Below are positions 24,204 through 33,100 of a stretch of 64,000 bases of DNA, piece by piece. A program made the translations under genes and the position numbers. Under the pieces are notes generated by a model, which was not told where the DNA came from, did no database searches, and worked only from the letters and a program-made list of their open reading frames with translations. This DNA is from Planctomicrobium piriforme (GTDB taxonomy: Bacteria > Planctomycetota > Planctomycetia > Planctomycetales > Planctomycetaceae), in the NCBI RefSeq assembly GCF_900113665.1, contig NZ_FOQD01000007.1:124001-188000 (forward strand). The letters are read 5' to 3'. How positions within the stretch are numbered: the first letter of the stretch is position 1; each line of letters opens with the position of its first letter.

Positions 24204-25856
24204 ATGAGTACAGAGCACAACAACACCCAGGATGAACTCCCAGCAGGCGTGACCGGTTCTGAAGTACCGCCGTCCCCCGCTGTTCCGGAAACGCCGAGCC
24301 CCACGGCCGAAGCCAGCCCTGCTGAGCCCGCCCCTGTGGAGAACGAAGCCGAAGGCGAAGCGGCTCCGAAACGCAAGCTGCAGTTGCGGCCCACCGTCGG
24401 TCCCGACGAAGCCCGTGCCGTTCCCTCTCTGGGAGAAGCCACCGGCGGTCCGGTGGTGAGCAGCGGCCCGGTTGCTGTTCCCTCTGCGAACGACGCCGAT
24501 GTCGAAGCGGAAATTGCCCGCGCCGTCACCGCGGTGAAAACCGCAACAGTTGACCCCACGCCGCCGCCTCCACCGTCCGAACCGGTCGCCCTGCCTGGTC
24601 AGGAACCGATTGAGGCCGACATCGCAGCGGCGATCGAAGCCGCCATGGCAGGCGGTGCCGCTGCACCTGCCCCCGTCGATGCCGCCGCTGCGGCTCCGAT
24701 TACGGATATCGAACAACTGCAGCCGGGTCACAAGCTCCGCGGCGTGGTCCAAGGGGTGCATGGCGACAGCGTGTTCCTCGACTTCGGTCTGCGACTGAGC
24801 GGTGCCGTTCCGTTCCGCCAGTTCGACGCCAAGGCTCCGCCGGCCATCGGTGACGCCATCGACGTGGTGTTCGACCGTATCGACGAAGCAGAAGGTCTCA
24901 TTCTTGCCAATCGTCCCCGCGGCACCTCGCAGGTGAAGGGAGACTGGGATTCCATCGCTCCCGACCAGGTGGTCGAGTGCATGGTCAACAAGACCAACAA
25001 GGGGGGACTCGAAGTCTCCGTCAGTCGGCTGCGGGGCTTTATCCCCGCCAGTCAGGTGGAACTGGGCTACGTCGCCGACCTGAATCCGTATGTCGGCCAG
25101 AAGCTGCGGGTGAAGGTCACCGAAGTCAATCCGGCCAAACGCAAGCTGGTCCTCAGCCGCCGGGCACTGCTCGCGGAAGAGCGGGAAGCCCAGAAGGTCG
25201 ACCTGCTCAACGAGATCAAGCCGGACCAGACCCGAACTGGCCGCGTTAAAACGATCAAAGACTACGGCGCGTTCATCGATCTCGGCGGGATGGACGGCTT
25301 TTTGCCCGTCGCCCAGATGAGCTGGGTGCGGATCGAGCATCCGAACGAAGTTCTGCAGGAAGGGCAGCAGATCGAAGTCAAAGTACTCTCGATCGACCGC
25401 GAAAAGAACCGCATCAGTCTCGGCATGCGACAACTCGCCCCCAACCCCTGGCGGACCGCCGAACAGAAGTACGCCAAGGGAAGCAACGTCACCGGTCGCG
25501 TAACGCGGGTGGAAGCGTTCGGCGCGTTTGTGGAACTTGAGCCAGGCGTGGAAGGTCTCGTCCACATCAGCGAACTCGAACACCGCCGCGTGAAACGGGT
25601 CACCGAGATTCTCAACGTCGGCGACATGGCCGAAGTGCAGGTGATCGAAGTCGATCCCAAGAAGAAGCGGATCAGTCTTTCTTCGAAGGCACTCAAGGCG
25701 AAACCGGAGCCGATCGAGAAGCCCAAAGACGAAGATCAGGCTCCCGGCAAAGGCCAGGCGTACGAGCGGAAGCGGAAAGAGGTTCTCAAGGGGGGAACCG
25801 GCGATCCGAAGAAGCGTGGCGGCCTGTTCGGCAACCCTCACGATTTCACCACGTGA
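24204..25856 (+). CDS. S1 RNA-binding domain protein (ribosomal protein S1-like)
   Basis: The 550-residue protein has an acidic Pro/Ala-rich N-terminal extension (residues 1-165) and four S1 domains (about 173-245, 255-335, 345-415 and 425-500). The third and fourth are closest to consensus (TIKDYGAFIDLGGMDGFLP; VEAFGAFVELEPGVEGLVHI). The tail is Lys-rich. Canonical S1 has six domains and lacks such an N-terminal extension, so this may be the planctomycete S1 or a paralogue. ATG 24204 gives the full extension; internal starts are possible. It ends seven bases from the convergent PGPGW gene. Confidence 0.85.
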   Translation: MSTEHNNTQDELPAGVTGSEVPPSPAVPETPSPTAEASPAEPAPVENEAEGEAAPKRKLQLRPTVGPDEARAVPSLGEATGGPVVSSGPVAVPSANDADVEAEIARAVTAVKTATVDPTPPPPPSEPVALPGQEPIEADIAAAIEAAMAGGAAAPAPVDAAAAAPITDIEQLQPGHKLRGVVQGVHGDSVFLDFGLRLSGAVPFRQFDAKAPPAIGDAIDVVFDRIDEAEGLILANRPRGTSQVKGDWDSIAPDQVVECMVNKTNKGGLEVSVSRLRGFIPASQVELGYVADLNPYVGQKLRVKVTEVNPAKRKLVLSRRALLAEEREAQKVDLLNEIKPDQTRTGRVKTIKDYGAFIDLGGMDGFLPVAQMSWVRIEHPNEVLQEGQQIEVKVLSIDREKNRISLGMRQLAPNPWRTAEQKYAKGSNVTGRVTRVEAFGAFVELEPGVEGLVHISELEHRRVKRVTEILNVGDMAEVQVIEVDPKKKRISLSSKALKAKPEPIEKPKDEDQAPGKGQAYERKRKEVLKGGTGDPKKRGGLFGNPHDFTT

Positions 25857-25863
25857 TCGAATC

Positions 25864-26274
25864 TCAGGCTGGGGTTGAATCGGAAGGAAACTGCAGGGGG
25901 GGCTGGCCTCCCTTGCGGCGAATCCAGTTGAGCGAGCGTTGCACTGACTTCAGCGCGAGCGCGCGGTGCAGGAGTTTTCGCTTGCCGGGGAAGTCCATTA
26001 GCGACAGGCCGAGCAGCATCGTCAGCAGCCCCTGGCCTGGCAGTACCAGCATGGCGATGCCTAACGCCAGCAGCGCGATGCCTAAGATGTTCCGAACCAC
26101 AACCCAGAGCAGGTGCAGTGCCGGGTGACGGCTGTGCGGACGATCTGAGGACCGCAGAAAGTAATCCGCAGGCATGGCGACGATCATCCACGTCGCCCCG
26201 GCGATCCCCAGCAGGCTGACAGCCAACGCCACTCCCACCGCGAGCGCACTCCAGACTTCTAACAGTTGCAGCAT
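25864..26274 (-). CDS. PGPGW-family transmembrane protein
   Basis: The 136-residue protein has two or three membrane helices and the motif AMLVLPGQGLLTMLLGLSLM followed by DFPGKR, matching the PGPGW family of uncharacterised membrane proteins, with PGQG in place of PGPG. The C-terminal third is basic and probably cytoplasmic. It is transcribed divergently from pheT and convergently with the S1 gene. No function is known for the family. Confidence 0.75.
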   Translation of the reverse strand: MLQLLEVWSALAVGVALAVSLLGIAGATWMIVAMPADYFLRSSDRPHSRHPALHLLWVVVRNILGIALLALGIAMLVLPGQGLLTMLLGLSLMDFPGKRKLLHRALALKSVQRSLNWIRRKGGQPPLQFPSDSTPA

Positions 26275-26439
26275 ACAGATTTGTCTTCAGCTCCAGGCGG
26301 CCGTCATCTCGGATCAGAAACCGGCGGTTGAAGTTCGGCCGCATCCTGCCCACCACGCGGCGGGATCGTTATTCTATGGGCTTCCCGGTTTTTCTGAATG
26401 GACCGGGCGACGAATGACGCGACGAGGGGAGTTTTTGCT

Positions 26440-28242
26440 GTGCCGATTATCAGTGTCGAAGGCGATTGGCTGAATCAGTTGCTCGGACGGAGTTATCCGG
26501 TCGAGGAGCTAGCAGATGCACTCGAACAGATCGGCTGCGACGTCGACGACGTTCTCGAAATTGACCGCTTTCGCTGTCCCAAATGCCAGCAGGTGGTTGA
26601 AGCCTCGCTCGGCGCGGAAGTCACCAATCATTGCAACTGGTGCGATTACGAACAGGAGCAATCCTTTCAACGGGTCGGTCGCAGCACGGTGATCCGGCTC
26701 GACCTGCTGGCCGCGCGGCCTGACCTGTTCGACGTCGGCGGAATCGCCCGGGCGCTGAAAGGGTATCTCGGTCAGGTCGAAGGGCTGCCGGAATACACCG
26801 TTACCGATTCCAAAGTTGTTCTACAGATCGACCCGGCGGTCGATAGTGCGGCGTGCCATCGCCCCTTCATCCGCTGCGCGGTGGTCGAGACGCCCCCCGT
26901 CAACGACGTGATGCTCGTCTCGCTGATGAAATTGCAGGAGGCGCTGCACTGGGGTGTCGGTCGCGACCGCAAGCTGGCCTCGATTGGGGTCTATGATCTC
27001 GACACCATTCAGTCCCCCTTTACTTACACGACGCTCGATCCCGATGCCGAACGGTTTGAACCACTGGGCCGCGGCGGCGAGCCGATGTCTGGGCGTGAGA
27101 TTCTGGAGAAGCATCCCAAGGGGATCGGATATGCCCGACTGCTCGCCGATCATCAGCGTTACCCCGTTCTCAAAGACGCCCGGGGGACGTTGCTGTCGAT
27201 GCCCCCGATCATCAACAGTGAAGCAACCAAGGTGAAGCTCGGCTCGCGGCGGCTGTTCATCGACGTGACCGGCATCAGTCTGTCAGCAGTCGTGAAATCG
27301 CTGGACACCTTCGTCTCCTCGCTCGTCGAAATGGGGGGACAGGCCCAGACCGTTGAAATTCGGGATTCCGGCGGCGCGACGATCATCTCTCCCGATCTCA
27401 AGCCGCGGCAGATGGAAATCGAACTCTCGGCGGCGAAGCGCTGGTTGGGACTGCCGCTGGATTCGGACAGTCTTGTGAAGTCGCTGCGACGGATGCGTCT
27501 CGATGCCGCCCCCGTGCCGGAGACGACCGACCTGTTCACCGTCCGCTTCCCGGCGCTCCGCACCGACTTCAAACACATGGTCGATGTATTCGAAGATCTC
27601 GCGATCGGCTTCGGCTACAAGAACATCGTGCCGCGGTATGCCAGTCAGGCGACGACCGGTCAAGCCCGGCCGGAAGATGACGTCAGCGATCTCGTTCGCA
27701 GCGTGCTGCTCGGTCTCGGCTATTCGGAGATCATGAGCCTGCCGATGACGACCGAGGAACTGCACTATGAGAAGTTCCGCCTGCCCGTCCCGGAGCATTA
27801 CCCGCGCATCGCTAATCCCAAGCTGAAGGCGATGACCGTTGTGCGGTCGCACCTGATGACCGGTTTGATGGAACACCTGCGGGAGAATCGCCGCGCTCCG
27901 TTGCCGCTGCGATTCTTCGAACTCGATAACGTGACCGTCCTCGATCCTGCGGCGGAGACGGGAGCACGTGAGGAGCGACACTTGTCGATCGTCGAGATGG
28001 GGAAGGAAGCGAGCTATGCGTCGCTGCGCTCGATCGTCGATGCCCTGCTCTTCGAACTGCAGCGGACGGGCATCTATGCCGCAGTCGCCCACGAGTCGTT
28101 CATTCCAGGCCGGGTGGCTCAACTCAGTTCTGACGGTGAAGTTTCCGGAGTGCTGGGAGAACTGCATCCCGAAGTGATCGTGGAGTTCGGTCTCGATCAC
28201 CCGGTCGCCATCGCGGATCTCAAGATCATGAATATCAAGTAG
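26440..28242 (+). CDS. pheT: Phenylalanine-tRNA ligase beta subunit, archaeal/eukaryotic type
   Basis: The 600-residue protein matches the short PheRS beta subunit: it starts directly with VPIISVEGDWLNQLLG, lacks the EMAP-like tRNA-binding domain of ordinary bacterial PheT, and contains B3/4 (GIGYARLLADHQRYPVL, INSEATKVKLGSRRLFIDVT) and B5 and core regions. It joins with PheS to charge tRNA-Phe. An insertion with CPKC (46-49) and CNWC (65-68) looks like a zinc ribbon. GTG 26440 is preceded by AGGGGAG at eight bases; the frame continues upstream to 26398 without similarity. pheS is not in the window. Confidence 0.9.
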   Translation: MPIISVEGDWLNQLLGRSYPVEELADALEQIGCDVDDVLEIDRFRCPKCQQVVEASLGAEVTNHCNWCDYEQEQSFQRVGRSTVIRLDLLAARPDLFDVGGIARALKGYLGQVEGLPEYTVTDSKVVLQIDPAVDSAACHRPFIRCAVVETPPVNDVMLVSLMKLQEALHWGVGRDRKLASIGVYDLDTIQSPFTYTTLDPDAERFEPLGRGGEPMSGREILEKHPKGIGYARLLADHQRYPVLKDARGTLLSMPPIINSEATKVKLGSRRLFIDVTGISLSAVVKSLDTFVSSLVEMGGQAQTVEIRDSGGATIISPDLKPRQMEIELSAAKRWLGLPLDSDSLVKSLRRMRLDAAPVPETTDLFTVRFPALRTDFKHMVDVFEDLAIGFGYKNIVPRYASQATTGQARPEDDVSDLVRSVLLGLGYSEIMSLPMTTEELHYEKFRLPVPEHYPRIANPKLKAMTVVRSHLMTGLMEHLRENRRAPLPLRFFELDNVTVLDPAAETGAREERHLSIVEMGKEASYASLRSIVDALLFELQRTGIYAAVAHESFIPGRVAQLSSDGEVSGVLGELHPEVIVEFGLDHPVAIADLKIMNIK

Positions 28243-28280
28243 GAGGGGCTGTTCGCGGAGGCGCTGTTCAGGGCGAATTT

Positions 28281-28307
28281 CGAAATCCGAATCACGAAAT
28301 CCGAAAC
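28281..28307 (+). repeat. CGAAATCCGAA-type intergenic repeat after pheT
   Basis: This 27-base segment (CGAAATCCGAATCACGAAAT onward) matches 11851-11877 at 25 of 27 positions. Unlike that copy it has no paired arm here. Confidence 0.6.
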
Positions 28308-28379
28308 TGATTCAACAACGAACATTTTCCACAGCTCTCCTGTCCGCCGCCCTCCGCTATCAGAAACATTGACGCTGTT

Positions 28380-29063
28380 ATGCCTTCCAGTTCTGCCGCG
28401 ATTCGTTGCGTTGCCTTTGATGCGGTCGGAACGTTGATTCATGCCGAGCCCTCGGTGTCGCAGGCGTATCAGCAGGTCGCCAGAAAATACGGCGCCGATG
28501 TTCCGCTGCCGGTGCTGAGGGAGCGGTTTCTGCAGTCGATGTCGTCCCGCCCCATGAGTGCCCAGACTTCGGAAGCGACTGAGCTGGCCTTCTGGCAGGC
28601 GACGGTGCAGGACGTGATCGGCACGGTCACCGACCCTGAAGCGTGCTTTCAAGAGCTGTATGACCATTTTGGCGATCCCCATTCGTGGCGGCTTGATCCT
28701 GATGGTGCTGCCGCGCTGGCGACCCTGGCGAAACAGGGCATTCAGGTTTGCATCGCGTCGAATTTCGATGAGCGATTGCAACGTGTCGTCAATGGAATGC
28801 CGGAACTGGGAGTGGTCAGCCAGGTGTTGATTTCTTCGCAGGTCGGCTGGCGGAAGCCGCATCCTCGTTTTTTTGAGGCGCTGCAGCAGGCGGTGAATGT
28901 TCCGCCGAGCCAGATTTTGATGGTGGGTGATGACGTCAATCTGGACGTCGTCCCCGCTAGACAGCTTGGAATGCAGGCGTTGCATCTGGCGCCGGGGAAT
29001 TCAGCGCCCGGTTCGATTCGTTCACTCACAGAGGTCGTGACGTACTGTGGACTCGATGGCTGA
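28380..29063 (+). CDS. HAD-superfamily hydrolase, REG-2-like
   Basis: The 227-residue protein has the HAD motifs in order: I, VAFDAVGTLI (nucleophile Asp14); II, CIASNFD; III, GWRKPHPRFF; IV, MVGDDVNLDV. A C1-type helical cap lies between motifs I and II. The residue two after the nucleophile is Val16 rather than Asp, so the usual acid/base of HAD phosphatases is missing, as in the REG-2/HDHD3 branch. The substrate is unknown. Its stop lies within the start region of the EEP gene (8-base overlap), indicating coupling. Confidence 0.85.
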   Translation: MPSSSAAIRCVAFDAVGTLIHAEPSVSQAYQQVARKYGADVPLPVLRERFLQSMSSRPMSAQTSEATELAFWQATVQDVIGTVTDPEACFQELYDHFGDPHSWRLDPDGAAALATLAKQGIQVCIASNFDERLQRVVNGMPELGVVSQVLISSQVGWRKPHPRFFEALQQAVNVPPSQILMVGDDVNLDVVPARQLGMQALHLAPGNSAPGSIRSLTEVVTYCGLDG

Positions 29064-30054
29064 CTCGACTGAAAAGGAATCGTCTCCGCCCGTCGCTGCC
29101 CGCGAGCGAGGTTGGCGTCGTTGGTTGCGGCGCGGCGTCTGGTTCGCCGCTAATGCGGTGCCCGTCGTGCTGCTGTTGGGGCTGCTCATCCGGCTGACGG
29201 TGAAAGATGTTCGGCTGGGGGTCGGTCTGATTTTCTACATGACTCCGCTGCCAATTCTGGTGTTCGGTGCGGCGGCCTGCCTGTTGTGGTCGTTGATTCA
29301 TCGATGGTGGATACGGAGCGTGGCCTGGGGCGTCCTGCTAGTGCTGCTGGTTCCGTGGTGGTGGGCACATGACTGGCGGAGCAACCCCACACCCCCGGCT
29401 GCAAGCGCGGTCGAACCCGCGCCTGTCAAGGTGTTGTTCTGGAACGTCGCCCGACGGGCTGACCTGGCGGAAACCCTGAAATTCATCGCTCAGGTCGATG
29501 CCGACATCGTCGGGCTGGTGGAACTCGAAGGGAGCGTCGAAGAACGTCGCAAGGAATTACGCGCGGCCCTTCCGCACTACGACGTCAGCGTTCTGGGTTC
29601 GAATATGTATGTCCTCGCCAAGGGCCCCAGCGGCGAGACGGCGGCGACGGAACTGGACGGAGATTCGGTCGCCAGGCAATTACAGGTGACGATCCGCGGC
29701 CAGAGTTGTCAGGTCGTCCTGGTGGATATCGATTCGGGCCTGCAGCATTCGCGCCGCAAGGCGATGCACGCCTTGGCGGATCTTTGCCTGCCGTACTCAG
29801 ATCAGCCGGTCCTCGTGATGGGAGACTTCAATCTTCCGTCCGACTCGGTGCACTATGAGAACCTGCGAAAGCAGTTCCGGTTGTTGTTCGACGTCGTGGG
29901 GAACGGCTATGCCCCGACCTGGCCGGTTCCATGTCCGGTGATGCAGTTGGACCAGATCTGGTTCAACTCGCATGTGGTCCCGCTGGCCTGCCAGCACCTG
30001 ACGAGCTTCGCCTCTGACCATCGCGCGGTGTCGGGCACCGTTCAATTGCAGTAA
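29056..30054 (+). CDS. Membrane-anchored endonuclease/exonuclease/phosphatase (EEP) family protein
   Basis: The 332-residue protein has three N-terminal membrane helices (about 28-110) and a C-terminal EEP domain with VLFWNVARR, the metal ligand Glu in LVELEG, VMGDFNLPSD, QLDQIWF and the closing SFASDHRAV. All core catalytic motifs of the DNase I-like fold are present. Similar membrane-tethered EEP proteins are common in bacteria but their substrates (nucleic acid, phosphoester or lipid headgroup) are unsettled. ATG 29056 is favoured over GTG 29047. It converges on the secretin gene. Confidence 0.86.
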   Translation: MADSTEKESSPPVAARERGWRRWLRRGVWFAANAVPVVLLLGLLIRLTVKDVRLGVGLIFYMTPLPILVFGAAACLLWSLIHRWWIRSVAWGVLLVLLVPWWWAHDWRSNPTPPAASAVEPAPVKVLFWNVARRADLAETLKFIAQVDADIVGLVELEGSVEERRKELRAALPHYDVSVLGSNMYVLAKGPSGETAATELDGDSVARQLQVTIRGQSCQVVLVDIDSGLQHSRRKAMHALADLCLPYSDQPVLVMGDFNLPSDSVHYENLRKQFRLLFDVVGNGYAPTWPVPCPVMQLDQIWFNSHVVPLACQHLTSFASDHRAVSGTVQLQ

Positions 30055-30073
30055 CCGGTCAGAGCCGGCCCTA

Positions 30074-30117
30074 CAAAAAAACAAAGGTCGCCACGCTTGG
30101 ACCAGCATGGCGACCTT
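30074..30117 (-). terminator. Rho-independent terminator of the secretin gene
   Basis: On the minus strand AAGGTCGCCA pairs perfectly with TGGCGACCTT (30108-30117 and 30084-30093), with a 14-base loop and a following TTTGTTTTTTTG tract (complement of 30074-30083). Confidence 0.85.
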
Positions 30118-30161
30118 CGACCTGAGTTGTGCCTCCCAGACAGGACGGCACGGACTTTGAA

Positions 30162-33100
30162 TTACTGGCCCGGGATGCCGAGCAGCTCTTCCTGTTCTTC
30201 CTGAATGATGATGCGGGGGGTGACCATCATCATCAAGCTGGTGGTTTCCCGACCCACACCGGTGTTCTTGAACAACCGGCTGATGTACGGGATCTTGTTC
30301 AGGATGGGCACGCCGGCCATGTTGCGGCCTTCACGCAGAGACTTGACGCCGCCGAGGAGCACGGTCCCGCCGTCAGGCACGCTGACCACGGTGATGACCG
30401 ACACTACGTTGATGACGGGCTGCTGCACGGTCACGGTGCCTGCTGCAGAGCTTTGCTGGTTGCCGCCGCCGCCGGCACCGCCGCCGCCGCCGCCGCCAAT
30501 CCCGCCGCCGCCGCCGCCGCCCGTTCCACCGCCGCCGATCCCGCCGCCGCCGGTCCCGCCGCCAGTTCCACCGCCGCCGCCTGTGCCCGAACCTGCGGAC
30601 AGGTACGAGAAGGTGAACACGTCGGTGATGTTCTGGAAGCGGGGAAGTACGCTCAGTCGGACGTATCTGCGGTCAGCAGAAACCACCGCCTGCACAGTGA
30701 GTGATGTTCCGTCTGCGAAGGTTTGAATCTGCGGCTGGTAACCGATGTTAAAGGCACTCGCCACCGGCGTCAGCGAGACCACGAAGGGCCGCTGCAACTG
30801 GCTGACCACGGTGCCGATCTGTCCGTTGAACAGCGTCACCTTGGGGGCGAACATCACGTTTGATCGCCGGTCGCCCTGGGCGGCCCGTACGAACATAAAG
30901 GCTTCAATATCGCTGAGAATCGCCATCCCGAACTGAATCCCTGCGTTCGGATCGAAGCCGCCGAAGGTCGGAGCTGCGAGGTCGAACGATCCCTGACGGA
31001 ACGGAACGTCGAGGTTCGGAGTGAACTGCTGGGTACTGTTGAGCAGGCCCACCACGGTGCGTGACGGCCAACTGTCGCGATCCTGCATGTTCAGCGTCGG
31101 GCCGGTTCCGAACGGAGCCAGTGACGACAATGTGCCGCCAGAGCTGCCGCCGCCAGCCGTCCCGCCGGTGCCAGCTCCGCCGCCGCCGGCTCCACCGCCA
31201 GCGCCGCCGCCCCCGCTGCTGCTGCTGCCGCCTGCTCCGCCGAAGATCGGGTCGGTCGAGCCGAACGGACGGATCGGGGAGAAGTCGTTGTTGACGCTGG
31301 GGCCGCCGATGGTGTCGTTGATGTTGAAGTCGAAGTCGATTCCGATCTGCTCGAAGAACTGATCGCTCACGGTGATGAAGCGAACTTCAATCGTCACCTG
31401 CAAGTCCTGCAGACGTCGGAGCTGTTCCAGCAGGTCGGCAATTTCCTGGTGCACTTTCTGGGTCTGGCGAATAACCAGGCTCAAAGTGCTGTCGTGCTGA
31501 TTGATCGATCCCGATCCCCCCAGCTCCTGCCAGTCGCCTGGAGAAACCGTGGTGGTGATCAGATCGGTGAGAGCTTCGAATCCATAATTGGTCTGGCTGG
31601 GTCCGCCGAGTCCCTGTGACCCGTCGCCGGCCATGCCGGCAATTCCTCCGCCGTTTCCTCCGCCGCCGATTCCTCCGCCAAAGGGGTTGGCAGGCACCTG
31701 GGCAAAGCCAGGACCACCCTGCGGGGTCGCCGGAACTCCATGCAGGCCGTTCGGGACTGCGATGGACGGGGTGTCGCCGCCGAATCCGGTCCCCGGTGAG
31801 AGCCGAGAAACGGGAGCGGTCACGCTGACCGGCACCACGAGGTCGGCCACCTGATAGACCACGGTCGCCAGGTCGCCCTGCTTCCGCATGCGGCTGGTCA
31901 CGTTCAACACTTCGTTCTCGATCGTGAAGCCCAGGTTGAGCGGCACGAGCATCAGGTTCAGAGCACTTTCCAGCTTGATGCCGTCGACGTTGATGCTGAT
32001 CGGCGTGCTGCTGGTCACGGCTTCTTCGGTCAGGCCGGTTTCATCGACCATCACGTTGATGCCCTGGGTGTCGGCGATGTACTTCAGAACTTCCGAGAGC
32101 GGAGCGTTGTTGAAGTGCAGCGAGACAGGGTGCTTCAGGCTGCGGCGAACCCGCATTTCGGCATCGGTGTGTTCGCGGGCATCGGCCGGACGTTTCGGGC
32201 GAGACTTCTTCAGCTCTTCCCAGTTCTCTGGATAAGCCATCGGGGTGTTATCCATCGCGACCGGATTGACGGCCGCTTCTTCCACAGCCTGGAGTTGTTC
32301 CCAGAAGCTGTTTTCCTTGTCGGACTTCAGCTTGTCGTTGCGGTCGACTCGCATAGAAATCACAGATTTCATGCTCATTGTAACGACAGCAGGGTTCTCG
32401 GGATCAAGAGCGGCCGCCTGCTTGGCAACGGCATTGGCTTCTGCAAACCTCTTCTGCTCCATCAGTTCGTTGAACTTCTGGACCATCGTGGCGAGTTCCT
32501 GCTCGACGCGGACGCGGGTCTGGATTTCGCGTTCGATCAGGTCTTTGGTTTCGACGTTCTTGCGTTCCATTTCGATGACCGGGGCCTGCTGGGCCATGTA
32601 GCCCTCGATCGAGCTCCGCGAGCTCTTCACCCAGGCGGTCAGCGAGGCGGCCTGTTCTTCGCTCAGATCGGCTGCCTGCACGGCAGACAGAGTCTGGTTG
32701 AGCAAGGCGACGGCCTGTTCCGGCTGCTTGTCACGCATTTTCTCTGCACGGAAGATCGCGTTCAGGCAATCGGTGCGGAGCTTGTCGAACTGCACGGACC
32801 GCTGCTGGGCGACCGCATCAATGTGTCCCGTTGCCGGAACTTCGTTGCTGACGGTCTGGATGCCTCGGCGGCGCGGGCTGAGTTCACGCAGTTTGTCCTG
32901 GAGCTGCTGCTGACGATAGTTGTCGAGCTTCTCACCCGAGTGATAGGCGGCGAGGAAGGATTCATAAGCCGCTTCCCGGTTGCCATCGCGAAGGTGATTC
33001 ACGCCCTGATCGTACATTTCCTGAGCCGACAGGCCGGCCGAGGTCACCACCATGCTGTCGCGAGCGGCTGTGGCCTTCGGAGCCTGCGAGGCGGTCGTCA

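Noticed and set aside
24189..25841. A 550-codon open frame on the minus strand opposite the S1 gene
   Set aside because: The S1 domains on the plus strand are unmistakable; the reverse frame has no recognisable domain and arises from codon bias.
30460..30600. GCC/GCCGCC-rich repeats that resemble a short tandem array or CRISPR-like repeat
   Set aside because: They encode the poly-Gly tract of the secretin in frame; there are no spacers and no cas genes.
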